From positions 330,308 to 394,307 of the forward strand of contig NW_006920891.1 of NCBI RefSeq assembly GCF_000417875.1: a stretch of DNA of 64,000 nucleotides, given 5' to 3'. The position numbers and the translations under genes were made by a program. Shown here in pieces: positions 1 through 11,424 of the stretch. The notes beneath the pieces are model-generated. The model was not told the DNA's origin. It ran no database searches and worked only from the letters and a program-made list of their open reading frames with translations. Source of the DNA: Pseudozyma flocculosa PF-1. Its lineage: Eukaryota > Basidiomycota > Ustilaginomycetes > Ustilaginales > Ustilaginaceae. The first letter of the stretch is position 1. Every line of letters starts with the position of its first letter.

Positions 1-273
1 GTCGACGTAGGCCAGCTGCGGGTGCAGGCGGCTCGTGATGGGCGAGGCGGCCTTGAGCGACGAGTTAAAGGCGCCCTGGCCAAACTGGTAGGTGTGGGCG
101 AGGAGCGGGTGGGCGTTGATGGCCGACTGGGCAAACGAGAGCGAGTCCGACACGAGGGGGACGGCGGCGATGCGCTGGAGCGCCTCGCTGTGCTCAAAGG
201 CGTCCTTGGCCGGGTTGGCCGACGAAGGCGAAGCGACCGAGGTCGGGGCGGGAGCAGTCTCGGCGGCGGACAT
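1..273 (-). CDS. Perilipin-like (or Opi1-like) protein, 5' part only
   Basis: The reverse strand is open from an ATG at 273 down to the window edge (91 codons, no stop), so only the N-terminus is present. It starts MSAAETAPAPTSVA, then an Ala/Ser/Pro stretch, then a helical part that includes LQRIAAVPLVSDSL and later SLKAASPITSRL. That pattern, a short hydrophobic 'IAxVPLVxxSL' followed by Ala/Tyr-rich amphipathic segments, resembles fungal perilipin-like lipid droplet coat proteins; the start of Opi1-type regulators looks similar, and 91 residues cannot separate the two. The coding strand has an ACC-rich leader just upstream (301-345). Confidence is fair that it is a gene and low for the exact family. 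Confidence 0.5.
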   Translation of the reverse strand, partial: MSAAETAPAPTSVASPSSANPAKDAFEHSEALQRIAAVPLVSDSLSFAQSAINAHPLLAHTYQFGQGAFNSSLKAASPITSRLHPQLAYVD

Positions 274-3219
274 GGCTGCTAAGTAGCGGAGGTGTGTGGT
301 TACCGGAGGTGGTGGTGGCGGCGACGGCGACGGTGGCAATCAGTGCAGTCGTGCGATGTGAGGGTGACCTCGCGTTGATAAGGCGGGACAGAGGGAGGGA
401 GGGAAGGGCGAGATAGGGATGAGACGGCGATGGGAAGGAACGAAGGCGCACGGTGCCCGAGCGATGGGTAGATATAGGCGGGCAGAGCCAGGCTGGCAAT
501 CCATGCCAGGCCAGCCACCGACCAAGCTGCTGATTGATGGGGCCGTGGCCCGTTCGTTGGCCGCCGTGATGCGCCGTCGGCAGGCTAAGCTTCGAGGAGC
601 TTGGCTGGCTGGTTGCCTGGTGGGAGGGTTGGTTGGGGAGCGAGCGCCTTTCACGGGGCTGCCCACAGGCCAGGACAGGCCTGGCCAGGCCAGGCCTGCG
701 TTGCTGCGCAGCGACCACGTCCATGAATTCCCGTCAACGAGGGGGGCGACAAAGTTTTCTGATGCCTGGCACAGCCCCCCCTGCCTGGCCTGCCACGCCT
801 GCCACGCCATTGGCCGAGGCGAAGAAACCGCCGTACGGGTGCCACCTCGACGTCGCTCTCGACGCTCCCGGTCTTGTCTCTGTGTTGTTGTTCTGTGCAC
901 GAGCGACCTGCGTTCGAGGTGGTGCGTGAAAGGCAGGGCGCGCCGCCGCCGCTGCTGTATCGAGGGTTCGGTGTCGCCCGTGCGTTTTGCCACAGCGCTG
1001 CCTGGCCTGCACCGGTACATGTCGCGCCATGCAGGGCGCTGCCGCCTTTAGGGTTTGCCTGCCTGCCTGCCTCGCTGTCCGGTCGACACCGGCGCGACCG
1101 AGTCGCCTTTCACGACCACAGCGACCTAACTTGACTGAGGCCTGGCCGCCTAGTAGGCGGCCTGGTGGCACGGTGTGTAGCAACGTCCGTCGTTGCCATT
1201 TGTTGTATGGCAGGCAGGCAGGCGCATTGACTCCTGTCTTATCGTCGTCGTTGTCGCATCGGCACGGCGCAGTCTGCAAGCACACCGGCCGTAGACGCAG
1301 ACGCAACGTACGGCGCTGATCACCAGCCGGCATGTCTGAGGCGTGGCACGACATCGCAGCCTAGCTAGAGGACGTACTCGCACCCTCGCCACCCTGTGCT
1401 CGGAAGGCTTCCGAGGCAGCCGTACAGTACGCACGCGTGTTGCCTGCTTGCCGCCGTACGACGACAAAGGTGGCCGGCCACGATGGCGAATTTTAGAGCT
1501 CGCCTCGCCTCGCCGCCCTCGCCTTCTCTGTCTGTGGCCCCGGGCAGCGCGGCGATGAAGCTGGCCTCCTCGCGACGAGGAAAGAGAATTCACACCGACC
1601 TCGCTCGAAACGACCGCCGGCGTTTGAAGATTCATACAAACGGCCGCTGCTGCCGCCGCCGCCACCTGCCCGACCATCAAGCAGGTGCCCACAACGATAT
1701 GCAGTATCTCGCTCCCTCCAGCGTATCGCTGCTCGTACGTGGCGTATGCTGCCATCGCCACCGACCATGGTGCTGGCTGCTGCTGCTGCTGCTGCCGACC
1801 TGCGGGCAGGTCGCACAGAGGAAGGCCGGGTAGGGGGCGCGATGCAAGGAGGGCTTGCTGTGGCGGGCGTCGAGCAGCAGCGCAGCGACGAGGAAGGCGC
1901 AGGCAGCAGGCGTTGAAAGGGCCTGGCCTAGTCCGGCCTCGCTTGGCTTGCCCGTGAAAACGTGCTGCGAAGACGTGGTTGGCTGGCTGGCTGACGCACC
2001 CGTGCTGCGAGCGTGGGTGCGAGCCAGCAGCTGCCCGGCCGGTCCTCTTGGCTGCGTGCGTGTGCCTGCGTGGGCGTGGCGTGCGAACCCGGCTGGCTGG
2101 CCTGCAAACCGCCTGCCTGCCTGCCTGCCCTGCCTGCCTGCGTGGGCCTCAAGCTTGCCTGTCGGCCTGGCTGTCAAGGACGCCGGCGGGTTTCAGAACC
2201 CTGCCTGCCTGGCCTTCCCTCGGTCGGTGCCCCTGCCTAGCCTGCCTGCCTGCCTGCCTGCAAATGCACCCGTTCTTCCGCGCCAGCCCGGTCGGGAACG
2301 TCTCCGACGTCGAGCGGACGAGCGCAAGCGACGCGGCCGGCCGCTTTCCAAACCTCGGTGGCACGCACGCGCGGACAAGCCCAGACACCCTCTCGCCCAG
2401 CCTCCTGCCTACCGCCCGTCGTCGATAGCGGAACCCGTTTCAGCCCTTTCAGAGGCCGGAATGCGGTCATTCCGATCGTATGGCGAGCAAGACACAAGCC
2501 AGGCCACAGGCAAGCAGGCAAGCAAGAAACAACAACATCGTATCGTATCGTGGAGCCCCAACGACCGGCCATTCTAGCCCGTGCGTGGACCGACGACGTA
2601 CGCACGCACGTCCGATGGTCCAGGAAGACGTGGGCGCGCTCGATGACGGAGGAAGAAGGTCCGCGATGGTTATCAGGATTTCATGGGAGGCGCCGACTGG
2701 CCGGCCGGCTTGGCGTGTGCAAAAACGTGCGTCTGATCCTTGTCGATAAGGAGAACCAAGCGGGCGCGTTACATGCGTTCTCTCAGAGTGGTGAGAACGC
2801 TTCCAGGCTGCCCATCGGACGCCGCTCGGCCCGATCGGGCGTTGCCTTGCACCTCATCGCTCGCTCGCTCATGGGGCCAGGTCGGACATCGTTGCGCCAC
2901 GAGCACGCGCGGCCAGGCCAGGTCAGATAGGGAGGCATGATGCCATACCTTAGCCTGACCTTGGTGCCTCGACGAGACGATCGACCCTCGCCGCTCGATC
3001 GTCTATCGTCCACAAAGAGCGGCGCATTACCGGCAGAAGCGATCCTCGAGCTGCTTCCATCGTCATGCCCACATACCCTCTGCCCGCAACGACCAACGTG
3101 ACGCCCAGCACGTACGAGCGCCCTCTGCCGGTGTTGTTCATCTATCGTCCAGCGGCATCGCGTGCGTGCGTGCGTGGGTGGGAGTGCGCCGCAGCTGACG
3201 CGGGCCGAGCTACCGGTAG
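274..3219. other. 2.9 kb intergenic region, low-complexity, no gene seen
   Basis: This stretch lies between the start of the perilipin-like gene and the 3' end of PEX1. All ORFs in it are short, Arg/Ala/Cys/Pro-rich and overlap on several frames, with no recognisable domain or coherent splice pattern. It is filled with CAGG/CCTG words: dense GGCCAGG/CCTGGCC at about 661-700, (CTG)n at 1776-1796, and GCCTGCCTG-type tetranucleotide runs at about 2100-2270. A (GCGT)n run is at 3163-3178. It probably holds the perilipin-like gene's promoter near 274-400; the rest looks non-coding. Confidence 0.7.
2100..2270. repeat. Interrupted (CCTG)n tetranucleotide repeats
   Basis: Runs of CTGCCTGCCTGCC occur at about 2111-2150 and again at 2237-2262, with scattered single units between. 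They belong to the wider CAGG/CCTG repeat habit of the intergenic DNA here. Confidence 0.75.
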
Positions 3220-6200
3220 CTACATGAGGCTGGACCGGGCGCCAATCTGGTCGCTGGCCTGGCCGTCGGGGAAATTGGCGTCGCGTTCGCCCGCAAAGGC
3301 CTTGTAGATGGCCTTGAGCCGCCTCTGCTCCTCGACGGGCACGCTGGGCCGCGTCGCCTTGAGCGACGTCTCGAGGTGCGAGTCCGTCACCAGCACCTTG
3401 GCCCTCGCCCCGTTGGCCGCCTTGGACGTCGAGGCGCCCAGGTCGCTCCCTCGTTGGCCCGACGACGACGCCGCCTGGCGCGCGCGCCGCTGGTTCTGCA
3501 GGACCAGCTCGAGTTTGCGCGACAGCGCCTGCTGCTCGGCGCCGCTCATCGTCTTCTTGCTCACCCCCGCCCCCGCCGCCTGGGCTGCCCCGCTACTGCT
3601 ACCGGGCCCGCCGCCACTGCCTCCAAACGAGATGAAGCGCGCCGGCTTCCCTGCGCCACCGTCCCTCTTGTCGGCGCCCGCCGCCTCGCCGTCGGCGCCG
3701 CCCTGGTCGGCCGCGGCCGCGTTGATGCTGTCGTGGATCGTCTCGAGGTGGGCGTTGTACAGCAGCGCCTGCAGGTCTGCGCCCGAGTAGCCCTCGGTCC
3801 GCTGCGCCCAGCGCTGCAGGTCGACGGCGGGGTCGAGGTGGACCTTGCGCGAGATGGCCTCCATGATGTCGACGCGGTCCTCGAGCGTCGGCATGTCGCA
3901 CAGCAGCGACTTGTCCAGGCGTCCCGGTCGCAGCAGCGCCGAGTCGATCAGATCCGGCCGGCTCGTGGCCGCCAGCACGTAGACGCCGTCGAGCCCCTCG
4001 GCGCCGTCCATCTGGGTCAGCATCTGGTTGACCACCCGGTCCGTCACGCCCGTGCTGTCGTGGCCTCTGCGGGGTCGCGACCGCGAGGAAAAGGGAAGCG
4101 GACGATCAAGGGCGACGGTCAGCGATCGTCGATCCTCTGCGCCGTCGTTGCACCGCAGACCTCGGGCAGGGGCGCACACTCACCTTTTTGGTGCGATGGA
4201 GTCAAACTCGTCAAAGAAGAGCACGCAGGGCTTGGCGGCCTGGGCGCGGTCGAAGAGGTCGCGGACCGACTTTTCCGACGCTCCGATGTACTTGTTGAGA
4301 ATCTCGGGCCCCTTGACCGAGATAAAGTTCAAGCCGCATTCCTTTGCGACGGCGCTGGCGAGGAGCGTCTTGCCGCAACCCGGGTAGCCGTAGAGGAGCA
4401 GGCCAGATCGCAGGCGGAGCGGGCAGCTAGCAAAGATGGCGGCGTACTTTGTGGGCCACTCGAGCGTCTCGCGCAGCACGCGCCGCGTCTCGACCAGGCC
4501 GCCGATGTCGGACCAGGCGACCGACGACTTTTCCAGCTTGACGTCGCGCAGCGAGAGCGGCGTGAAGCCCTCCTGCGCCTTGGCAAAGTCGGCCATGGTC
4601 AGTTGGAACGCGGGGCTCGGGGCACCACCAGGACCGGCCGCAGCCGCCATCGCTGCGGCCTCGGCCAGCCGGGGCGGGGCATCGCCGTTCGGCAGCGGGC
4701 CGTCGGTCGTGGTACCGGGCGCATGCCTGCTCTCCGCGGCGGCGGCCCGGATGGCCGACTGGTGGACGGCACGCTCGACAAGGTCCTTGAGGTCTGCCGG
4801 CAGGTAGCCCTCGGTCTGCGTGGCGAGCGTGACAAAGTTGAGATCGCCCTCGGATTCTGGGCCAGCTTCCGTCGCTGTGGCCGCCGACGCCGTTGCGCCC
4901 GGCGGCGGCTTTGCAGTCTTGCCGCGCACGAGGTGGGCCAGAATCTCGCGACGCCCCTCCTTGCTCGGCGGCTTCAGCTGGACGTTGTCGATCCAGAGGT
5001 GGCTCGAGTTGAGCAGCGAGTGGATGCTGGTGTTGTTCTGCGCCGTTGCGACGACAAACACCTCGAAGTCCTTGACGCAGTCGCGTATCCGCGCCACGAA
5101 GGCCTCAGCCAGCTGCCTCGAGCGCTGTGAGTCGACATGCTCGAGCTCGGCAGGGATGATGCGGTCGATGTTGTCGAGGACGAGCAGGCTGGGCGCCTTC
5201 CAGGCGGCCTCGTTGAGCCACTCGGAGAACTTGGCCCGCAGCACAGGTACCCTCTCCTCGGCAAAGGGCGAGCAGTCGATGCGCGAGGTCGACATCAGCA
5301 GGCCGGGGTCCGACGAGAGGCGGGACGAGATCTCCTCGGCCACGACAGTCTTGCCCGATCCGGGCCCGCCGGTGAGGAGGAGACCGCTCGAGCCGGCAAA
5401 GGGCTTGACCGAGCCGAGCCCACCACTGGCAGCAGCGGCGGCGGCGATAGCGGCGGCAGCGTGCAGCCGTCGCGATCGCAGCGTGCCCGAGACGATGTCG
5501 ATGCAGGTAGAGAGAATCGACTCGACGCCGGCCAGCGTCTTGGCCGCCTGGCCCGCGGACAGGTCGCCTCCGTCGTCGCTGCCGCCGTTTCCAATGCCGT
5601 TGGCGCTGGCGTCGGCGGTGGCGCTGCGCACGGCCGATCCAGGAGGCGCCGGTGTGAAGCGGACCAGGTCATAGTCCTGGAGGCCAAGCTGGCGCCTCAG
5701 CGCGGGCCCAACGGCGACGTGGCTTTCGGGCCACGCCGGCGCCGCAGCTTGCGTACCGCCGCCGACGCGCAGATAGCCCTCGCCAGCAGCGTAAAAGGCG
5801 CTGGCGGTAGGTCTGGTTGGCAGTTCCGCTCTTGCCGCCCCCCCTTGAGCCTCGGCACTGTCCTGCGGCTCGCCATTGTTCGCCGCACCGGCGTTGGCTT
5901 CCGGCCGGGTCTCGCCGCCGCTCTTGGTCAGGTCGCTGCTGGGGCAGGTGACTTTGGTGATGGCGATCCTGCCCTTGGGAAAGAGCTCGTCCAGCTCGGC
6001 GAACCCGGGCATCGAGTCGATAAAGGCGGGGCTGCTCTGACTGGGAACGAGGACTGCATTCTGCAGCCAGCCTTCCGAGGCCGGCAGCTTGACAAAGTGG
6101 TCGGGCAAGATCCTCCATAGCAGCTTGGATATGGCCTCCCGCCGCTCCGCCTGTTCCCTGGCCGAGCCCGAGGCGCCATTGCCGGGTGCCGATCGGCCGG

Positions 6201-6969
6201 CGTTGAGGTCATGTCGTTCCTCGGCAGCATGGTCCTCGGCCCTTTTCGGACGGAGGCGAGGGGCGATGATGACCTCGGAGTCGGTCGAGAGGCGGACGGC
6301 AATGTCAGTGGCGGTGTCTTTCTTTGGTTCGACGTCGTCCGAGCCGGCAGAGGTGGATGCAGCGGCATCCGAGGTAGGCGGAGTCGTGGCGTCGACGCGG
6401 AAGCGGACGACGGTCTTGCCCGCCCTGCCGACGTGGACGCCAATGACTTGGCCCGTCTTTGCCGCCCTGACCTGGCCGAGCATGTTGATCTCGACCTCTT
6501 CTGCATGGATGCTGAGGATCTCCCAGTCGTCTGGGGAGAGGGGCGTCACCTCGATCTTTTCGGCGGTGGGTAGCGGGGGTGAGCGGAGCAGGCGGACGGA
6601 GGCGATGGCGCCCTCGGCCAGGGGCGGCCGGAACGAGGCGGCGAGCGAGGGCGAGATGGATATGACGTCCGAGACGGAAGCAGAAGAGGACGAGGCGGAT
6701 GACGAGCTGAAGGACGAGGCGACGTCGAGCGGTGCGGCGCTCATGCCCGTCCAGCCGGCATAGTAGGGCTGGCGAGCGGATGCGGCATCGCCCGTGCCCG
6801 TGTGTGGATCAATCTCTACGACGAGCGACTGCGGCGACACCTGGCGGTCTACAAGGGGCGCATAGAGGCAGATGGGGAGGTGTACCAGCGAGGAGCGGAG
6901 GGCGGGGTCGAGCTGGACGCGGACCAAGGTGGCCTTGGCCGACCTCGGCTTGACCTTTGGGCGGCTCAT
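3220..6969 (-). CDS. PEX1: Peroxisomal AAA+ ATPase PEX1 (two exons)
   Basis: Pex1 with Pex6 forms the hexameric AAA+ motor that pulls ubiquitinated receptor Pex5 from the peroxisome membrane. Exon 1 is 4184-6969 and exon 2 is 3220-4066, with a 117-nt intron starting GTGAGT; joining restores SIAPKR-GHDSTG in frame, giving about 1210 residues, normal for the family. Two AAA modules are visible. D1 has Walker A GGPGSGKT at residues 534-541 and a degenerate Walker B ending LDN instead of DE, as is usual in Pex1 D1. D2 has GYPGCGKT at 861-868, DEFDS just before the intron, and the second region of homology with LLRPGRLD in exon 2. The N-terminal part matches the Pex1 double-psi barrel region. The C-terminal tail is Ser/Ala-rich. 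It is divergent from eRF1. The start is the first ATG of the frame and begins [11 protein letters not shown]. Confidence 0.95.
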
Positions 6970-7408
6970 GGGCGAGCGAGCGGGCGGACGGGCGAGCGGT
7001 CGAAAAGGTCTATAGCCGGCGGCGCAGCGAGGTGTGGTGAGCGAGCTTCCAGTGTTTGAGAGGCGGTGATGGTGGTTGCGCTGTGGGTGGGGATGGATGC
7101 CGGGCTACCAGGGCAAGGCAAAGCTCGGGAATGCGGGGGCGGCCAGCAACAAGAAGGTGCACGGCCTCGGTCGGCGGCACCGGCTACCCGCAGCCACCGG
7201 CCCCCGTTTCACGCTTGCCTGCCGGACAGGCCAGGCTAGGCTAGGCCCTGCAACCTTACCCGAATCTCGGGCGAGAGAGGCAACCCGCCGGCCGGCCAGA
7301 AACGATCACCACAGCGGCCAGAGAGGCAGGCCTGCTGGCCTGGCCTGGCCTGGCCTGCCCGCTCAACCTCAAATTTTTCTGCAGGCGGGTGGGTGACCGC
7401 CCACCGCA

Positions 7409-7443
<35 letters not shown>

Positions 7444-7931
7444 GAAGAAGAAGCTTGCAGCCATGCCTGGAATACAAGCCAGGTCAGGCTGTCTGAATAC
7501 AAAACTTGCTCTTGGCGGGCGCAAGAGGCAGGGCTGCAATACAAACGCTCAAGAGGGCAGCCCGCTGCTCCACCCACCCGCTCTGTTCGACCCCGCAACC
7601 ACCACCATCCCTTATCGTCCTACGCAGCACCAGGCCGCAGCACCATCGTTCGACGATAGCAGCACCAGCAGCGTCTCGCACACCACATCCAGCTTAGCGC
7701 AGCCACCGTCCCTTCGACCCTCGTTTGCATCAGTGACCGCCGGCGGGCCCTCGAACCGATAGACACCTAAAAGGAGCAGCACAGCCTCCACCCCACCCTG
7801 CCGCCACCGCCGCCCACCCATCTTGGCCTCGTATACCACATCGGCCCAGCTCGACTGATCGCTCGCCACCGCCAGTCGCTGTCCCATCTCTAGCACCTCG
7901 TCCTCGCTCTCACCCCCGCCCGCTGCCCACC
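6970..7931. promoter_or_regulatory. Divergent promoter region of PEX1 and eRF1
   Basis: This 962-bp gap separates two divergent genes. It contains an ACC-type tract in the PEX1 coding sense (7063-7076), CCTGGCC clusters at about 7220-7245 and 7335-7362, a (CAGC/CCAG)n run at 7409-7442, and an ACC/ATC tract in the eRF1 sense at 7597-7610. No further gene is visible. Confidence 0.55.
7409..7442. repeat. (CAGC)n tetranucleotide run
   Basis: About eight consecutive CAGC units lie in the PEX1/eRF1 divergent promoter region. Confidence 0.85.
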
Positions 7932-9410
7932 ATGGCCTCGCAGCAGTCGTCCGATGCCGCCGACGCCAACATCCAGATCTGGAAGGTCAAGAAGCTGGTC
8001 AAGCAGCTCGACGCCGCTCGCGGCGCGGGAACCTCGATGATCTCGCTCATCCTGCCGCCACGCTCCCAGATCTCGCAGGCGTCCAACATGCTCACGCAGG
8101 AGTACGGCACCGCCTCCAACATCAAGTCGCGCGTCAATCGCCTCTCGGTCCTCTCGGCCATCACCTCGACCCAGCAGCGCCTCAAGCTATACAACCGCGT
8201 CCCCGACAACGGCCTCGTCGTCTACTGCGGCACCATCCTCACAGACGAGGGCAAGGAGAAGAAGGTCAACTTCTCCTTTGAGCCCTTCAAGCCCATCAAC
8301 ACCTCGCTCTACCTCTGCGACAACAAGTTCCACACCGAGGCCCTCAGCGAGCTCCTCGAGGCCGACTCCAAGTTTGGCTTCATCATCATGGACGGAAACG
8401 GCGCCCTCTTTGGCACCCTCTCGGGCAACACAAGAACAGTGCTCCAGAAGTTCTCGGTCGACCTGCCCAAGAAGCACGGTGAGTGCTCGACTGGGTCTGG
8501 GCCCCTTTCCCGGAGACGAGTCGTCGTCGACGCGGGCCTGCTGCAGCCTCTGACCCTTGCTTGCCGCTTTGCCCCGCGTCTGATCCACCTCTGTGCGCGC
8601 GTCCCCCACTCGTCCCCCTCCGTCGTGTTGACAGGCCGTGGTGGTCAGTCGGCGCTGCGTTTCGCCCGTCTGCGAGAAGAGGCGCGACACAATTACGTGC
8701 GCAAGGTGGCCGAGATGGCGACGACGCACTTTATCACGGACAACAAGTGCAACTGCGTCGGCCTGGTGCTCGCCGGTTCGGCCGACTTCAAGACGGAGCT
8801 GGGCCAGTCGGACATGTTCGACTTCCGGCTGGCGCCCAAGATTATCCGCACGGTCGACGTGTCGTACGGCGGCGAGAACGGCTTCAACCAGGCCATTGAG
8901 CTGTCGGCCGAGTCGCTCCAGAACGTCAAGTTTGTGCAGGAGAAGAAGCTGATTCAAAAGTACTTTGACGAGATCTCGCTCGAGACGGGCAAGTACTGCT
9001 TCGGCCTCGACGACACGTTCAAGGCGCTCGAGCTCGGCGCCGTCGAGACGCTCATCGTCTGGGAGAACCTCGAGGTGACGCGGTACGTGCTCAAGGACAG
9101 CGAGGGGAGCACCAACGTCCTGATGCTCAACAAGGAGCAGGAAAAGGACAAGAGCCGCTTCCTCGACAAGGCGACGGGCGAGTCGATGGAGCAGGTCGAG
9201 GAGCCCATGCCGCTGCTCGAGTGGCTCGCCGAAAACTACCGCACCTTCGGCACCAACCTCGAGTTTGTCACCGACCGATCACAAGAGGGCATGCAGTTCT
9301 GCAAGGGCTTCGGCGGCATCGGCGGCATCCTCCGGTACAAGGTCGCCTTCGAGGACATGGCCGTCTACGAGGACGACGACGAGTTCATGAGCGATGACAG
9401 CGACGACTAG
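7932..9410 (+). CDS. SUP45: Eukaryotic peptide chain release factor eRF1 (two exons)
   Basis: eRF1 reads all three stop codons in the ribosomal A site and triggers peptidyl-tRNA hydrolysis together with eRF3. Exons are 7932-8478 and 8635-9410, giving 440 residues, close to the usual 437. Stop-recognition motifs are intact: GTS near residue 33, NIKS at 63-66, YLCDNKF at 127-133. The catalytic GGQ is at 185-187. The intron (8479-8634, GTGAGT...ACAG) falls inside the Gly codon just before RGGQ. It is 156 nt, a multiple of three, and contains no in-frame stop, so the reading frame also stays open through it; family alignment, lacking any such insertion, argues strongly that it is removed. The C-terminus is the usual acidic tail ending DDSDD. 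Confidence 0.97.
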   Translation: MASQQSSDAADANIQIWKVKKLVKQLDAARGAGTSMISLILPPRSQISQASNMLTQEYGTASNIKSRVNRLSVLSAITSTQQRLKLYNRVPDNGLVVYCGTILTDEGKEKKVNFSFEPFKPINTSLYLCDNKFHTEALSELLEADSKFGFIIMDGNGALFGTLSGNTRTVLQKFSVDLPKKHGECSTGSGPLSRRRVVVDAGLLQPLTLACRFAPRLIHLCARVPHSSPSVVLTGRGGQSALRFARLREEARHNYVRKVAEMATTHFITDNKCNCVGLVLAGSADFKTELGQSDMFDFRLAPKIIRTVDVSYGGENGFNQAIELSAESLQNVKFVQEKKLIQKYFDEISLETGKYCFGLDDTFKALELGAVETLIVWENLEVTRYVLKDSEGSTNVLMLNKEQEKDKSRFLDKATGESMEQVEEPMPLLEWLAENYRTFGTNLEFVTDRSQEGMQFCKGFGGIGGILRYKVAFEDMAVYEDDDEFMSDDSDD

Positions 9411-10172
9411 ACGAGCCCGCTTGACCCCCCTCGATCCATCCGTCGCTCCCTCGCTCCCGCGATCCCTTCCCACCTGTACTCTGTTCTCTTTCTCTTTTGC
9501 ATGACCCCTCCCTCGAAAAGCATCACAACCGGGAAATGGCATATCCTTGCGTCCTGCACAGACTCGTTTGCGTTGCCAGCGCTAATCACCGGCAGCGGAA
9601 GACTGTTGGCGCGAACGAGCGAAGGAAGTGTCGAGCGCGAAGGGGGAAGGAGCTCGAGAGCGGGCTAGCCGGGGCTGCTCCCACATTTCGCCCAACAACT
9701 CCCCACATTTGCCTGGAGAAGAGCCCTCGACCATGCTCATCTGCTGGTAGTGATCCTCAGGCTTGCAAAGATGCCTGGAGCAGCCTGATTGGAGCCCTGG
9801 AAGGCGGTCTGTGTGGGTAGAATGTCGATTTCCGACGATTTTCGAGCATTTTCAGCACTCTGCCCAACAAGTCTCCACATCTGCCCTGTGAAAGACCCTG
9901 CAACCCTGCTCATCTGCTAGTCCTGATCCTCAGGCTTGTAAAGATGCTTGCAGCAGACTGATTGAAGCACTGGAAGGGAGTTTGGGTATATTTCGAGGTT
10001 TTTGAGGTGCCAAAAGCGAGGCGAGCGGGCTGCAGGCGAGTGCGTTACCGGCGCGCGGGCTCAGGGTCCTGCACCGAACGTTTCTCCCCACCACCACCAT
10101 CATCTTGGCCACTGCCGGCATTGCATCTTGCCACCTGCCGAGCTGACCCCCAGCACAACAGCTCGTATCGCC
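9411..10172. other. Intergenic region between eRF1 and the DUF4202 gene, with a diverged tandem duplication
   Basis: No gene is seen. The region is less GC-rich than its surroundings from about 9690 to 10000 and holds two related copies of a roughly 128-bp block (separate entry). An ACC/ATC tract at 10088-10105 lies in the leader of the downstream gene. Confidence 0.6.
9691..9988. repeat. Diverged direct duplication, two copies about 172 bp apart
   Basis: Copy 1 spans about 9691-9819 and copy 2 about 9863-9988. Both begin CCCAACAA and share GCTCATCTGCT, TGATCCTCAGGCTTG, AAAGATGC and CTGGAAGG in the same order and spacing, with scattered substitutions; by eye about four positions in five agree. 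Neither copy has a sustained ORF. Origin is unknown: a mobile-element remnant, a duplicated regulatory block or a non-coding RNA are all possible. Confidence 0.8.
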
Positions 10173-11120
10173 ATGTCGACTACTCCCTTCGAGGTGGCGC
10201 GCCACCTGGTGGACGAGTCGCACAAGCGCGATCCCGCCTACCTCTCGCGCAACGCCGCCCAGCCGGCAGAGGATGGCCAGCAGAAGAAGGACGAACTGGC
10301 TTACGCCGACGCCATGGAGAAGTGGACGCAGCATCTCCTCGCGGCGCTCAAGGGGACAGATGGGCTCAACGCTCTGATCGCGAGCATCTACCCAGCGTCG
10401 CAGGCGGCGGCGGATGGGGAGATCGAGTCCAGGGCGGGTGAGCTGCTCCGGCTCGCGTCGCGGTGCCAGCACCTCGAGCGCTTTCTCACGCCGCGCTCGA
10501 GCTATCCGGAGGGCAAGGCGGGATACCTCAAGTGGCGGAGGGACCTCTATACCATCCAGGCAGAGCGCGCCAAGCAGCTCCTCCTCCAGGCCGGCGTCGA
10601 GCAGAGCGAGGCCGACTGGGTCAGGAAATGGGTCAGCAAGACCGACCTCAAGCCGGGCAAGGATGACGGCGACGTCGGCACGCAGGTGAGTCGCGACCGC
10701 TCGAAGCGAGCGTGGTACGCTGCCAGCTGCGTCTGACGCTCCCATCTCTCTCTGCGACGGCTGTTCGTCCGTTTGTCCGCGCTCTGACCTGCCATCAGCT
10801 GCTCGAGGACGCCGCGGTCCTCGTCTTCCTCGAAGACGAGCTGGCCCTCTTCGCCGCGCAGCATGGCGAGTACACAGAGCAGAAGTTCATTGACATTATC
10901 AAAAAGTGAGTGCGATGCCATGGACACTTCGTCTTGCGGGCGCCACCCTCGTTGTCATGCTGACCAGGACGTCTGCCGGACCCCTACCTCTGCTCGCAGG
11001 ACATGGCGCAAGCTCTCGCCGCTCGGCAAGGACGAGGCTCTCAAGCTGAGCATGCCAAAGGGCCTGAGCGAGCTCATCAAGAAGGCAATCGCGCCGATCG
11101 AAGCGGAAGCACAGGGGTGA
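10173..11120 (+). CDS. DUF4202-family protein (three exons; may continue into the downstream methyltransferase)
   Basis: Exons are 10173-10685, 10799-10905 and 11000-11120. The spliced product reads YPEGKAGYLKWRRDLY, then LEDAAVLVFLEDEL and IIKKTWRKLS, the conserved core of the DUF4202 family found in bacteria, plants and fungi, whose biochemical role is not established. Ending at the TGA at 11118-11120 gives about 246 residues, a complete DUF4202 domain. However, that TGA lies in CAGGG-GTGAGC, a perfect donor for this genome. Splicing from 11116 to the acceptor at 11424 would join in frame to the methyltransferase as ...AEAQG-PATNID... and make a 696-residue fusion. I list the two parts separately because either structure is possible. 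The start ATG at 10173 follows an ACC/ATC-rich leader. Confidence 0.85.
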
Positions 11121-11424
11121 GCAGCTGCGACAGTCCCTCTTCGCCCACACTCGCAAGGGGTCCAAGGGCAACCCCCTTCCTCTCCCATCCCTCACGATGG
11201 CCCGTAGCTCGGCCCTTCTTCATGCCCCGCATCATACCCATTCCGCCCCGCCCCTGCCTCTTTCTTGTCCCCGCTTTCCTCAGTCGCTGTCTCGCCCTTG
11301 CAATGGCACACATGAATCGACGCTTGGGGCGAGGCGGCATGAGGCGGCGTGAGGCGGCGCGCGACAGAAAGAGGCTTTGCAGCACGAGGCTGACCGCGTC
11401 GTTCCCTTTCCCCTGCCTGCTCAG

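Noticed and set aside
274..3219. Hidden protein gene or transposon in the first large gap
   Set aside because: No frame longer than about 240 codons, no domain, no terminal repeats and overlapping Arg/Pro-rich frames on both strands.
7932..9410. Intronless 492-residue eRF1 as read from the open frame
   Set aside because: The extra 52 residues split the invariant GGQ neighbourhood and have perfect GT..AG borders; kept only as a retention hypothesis.
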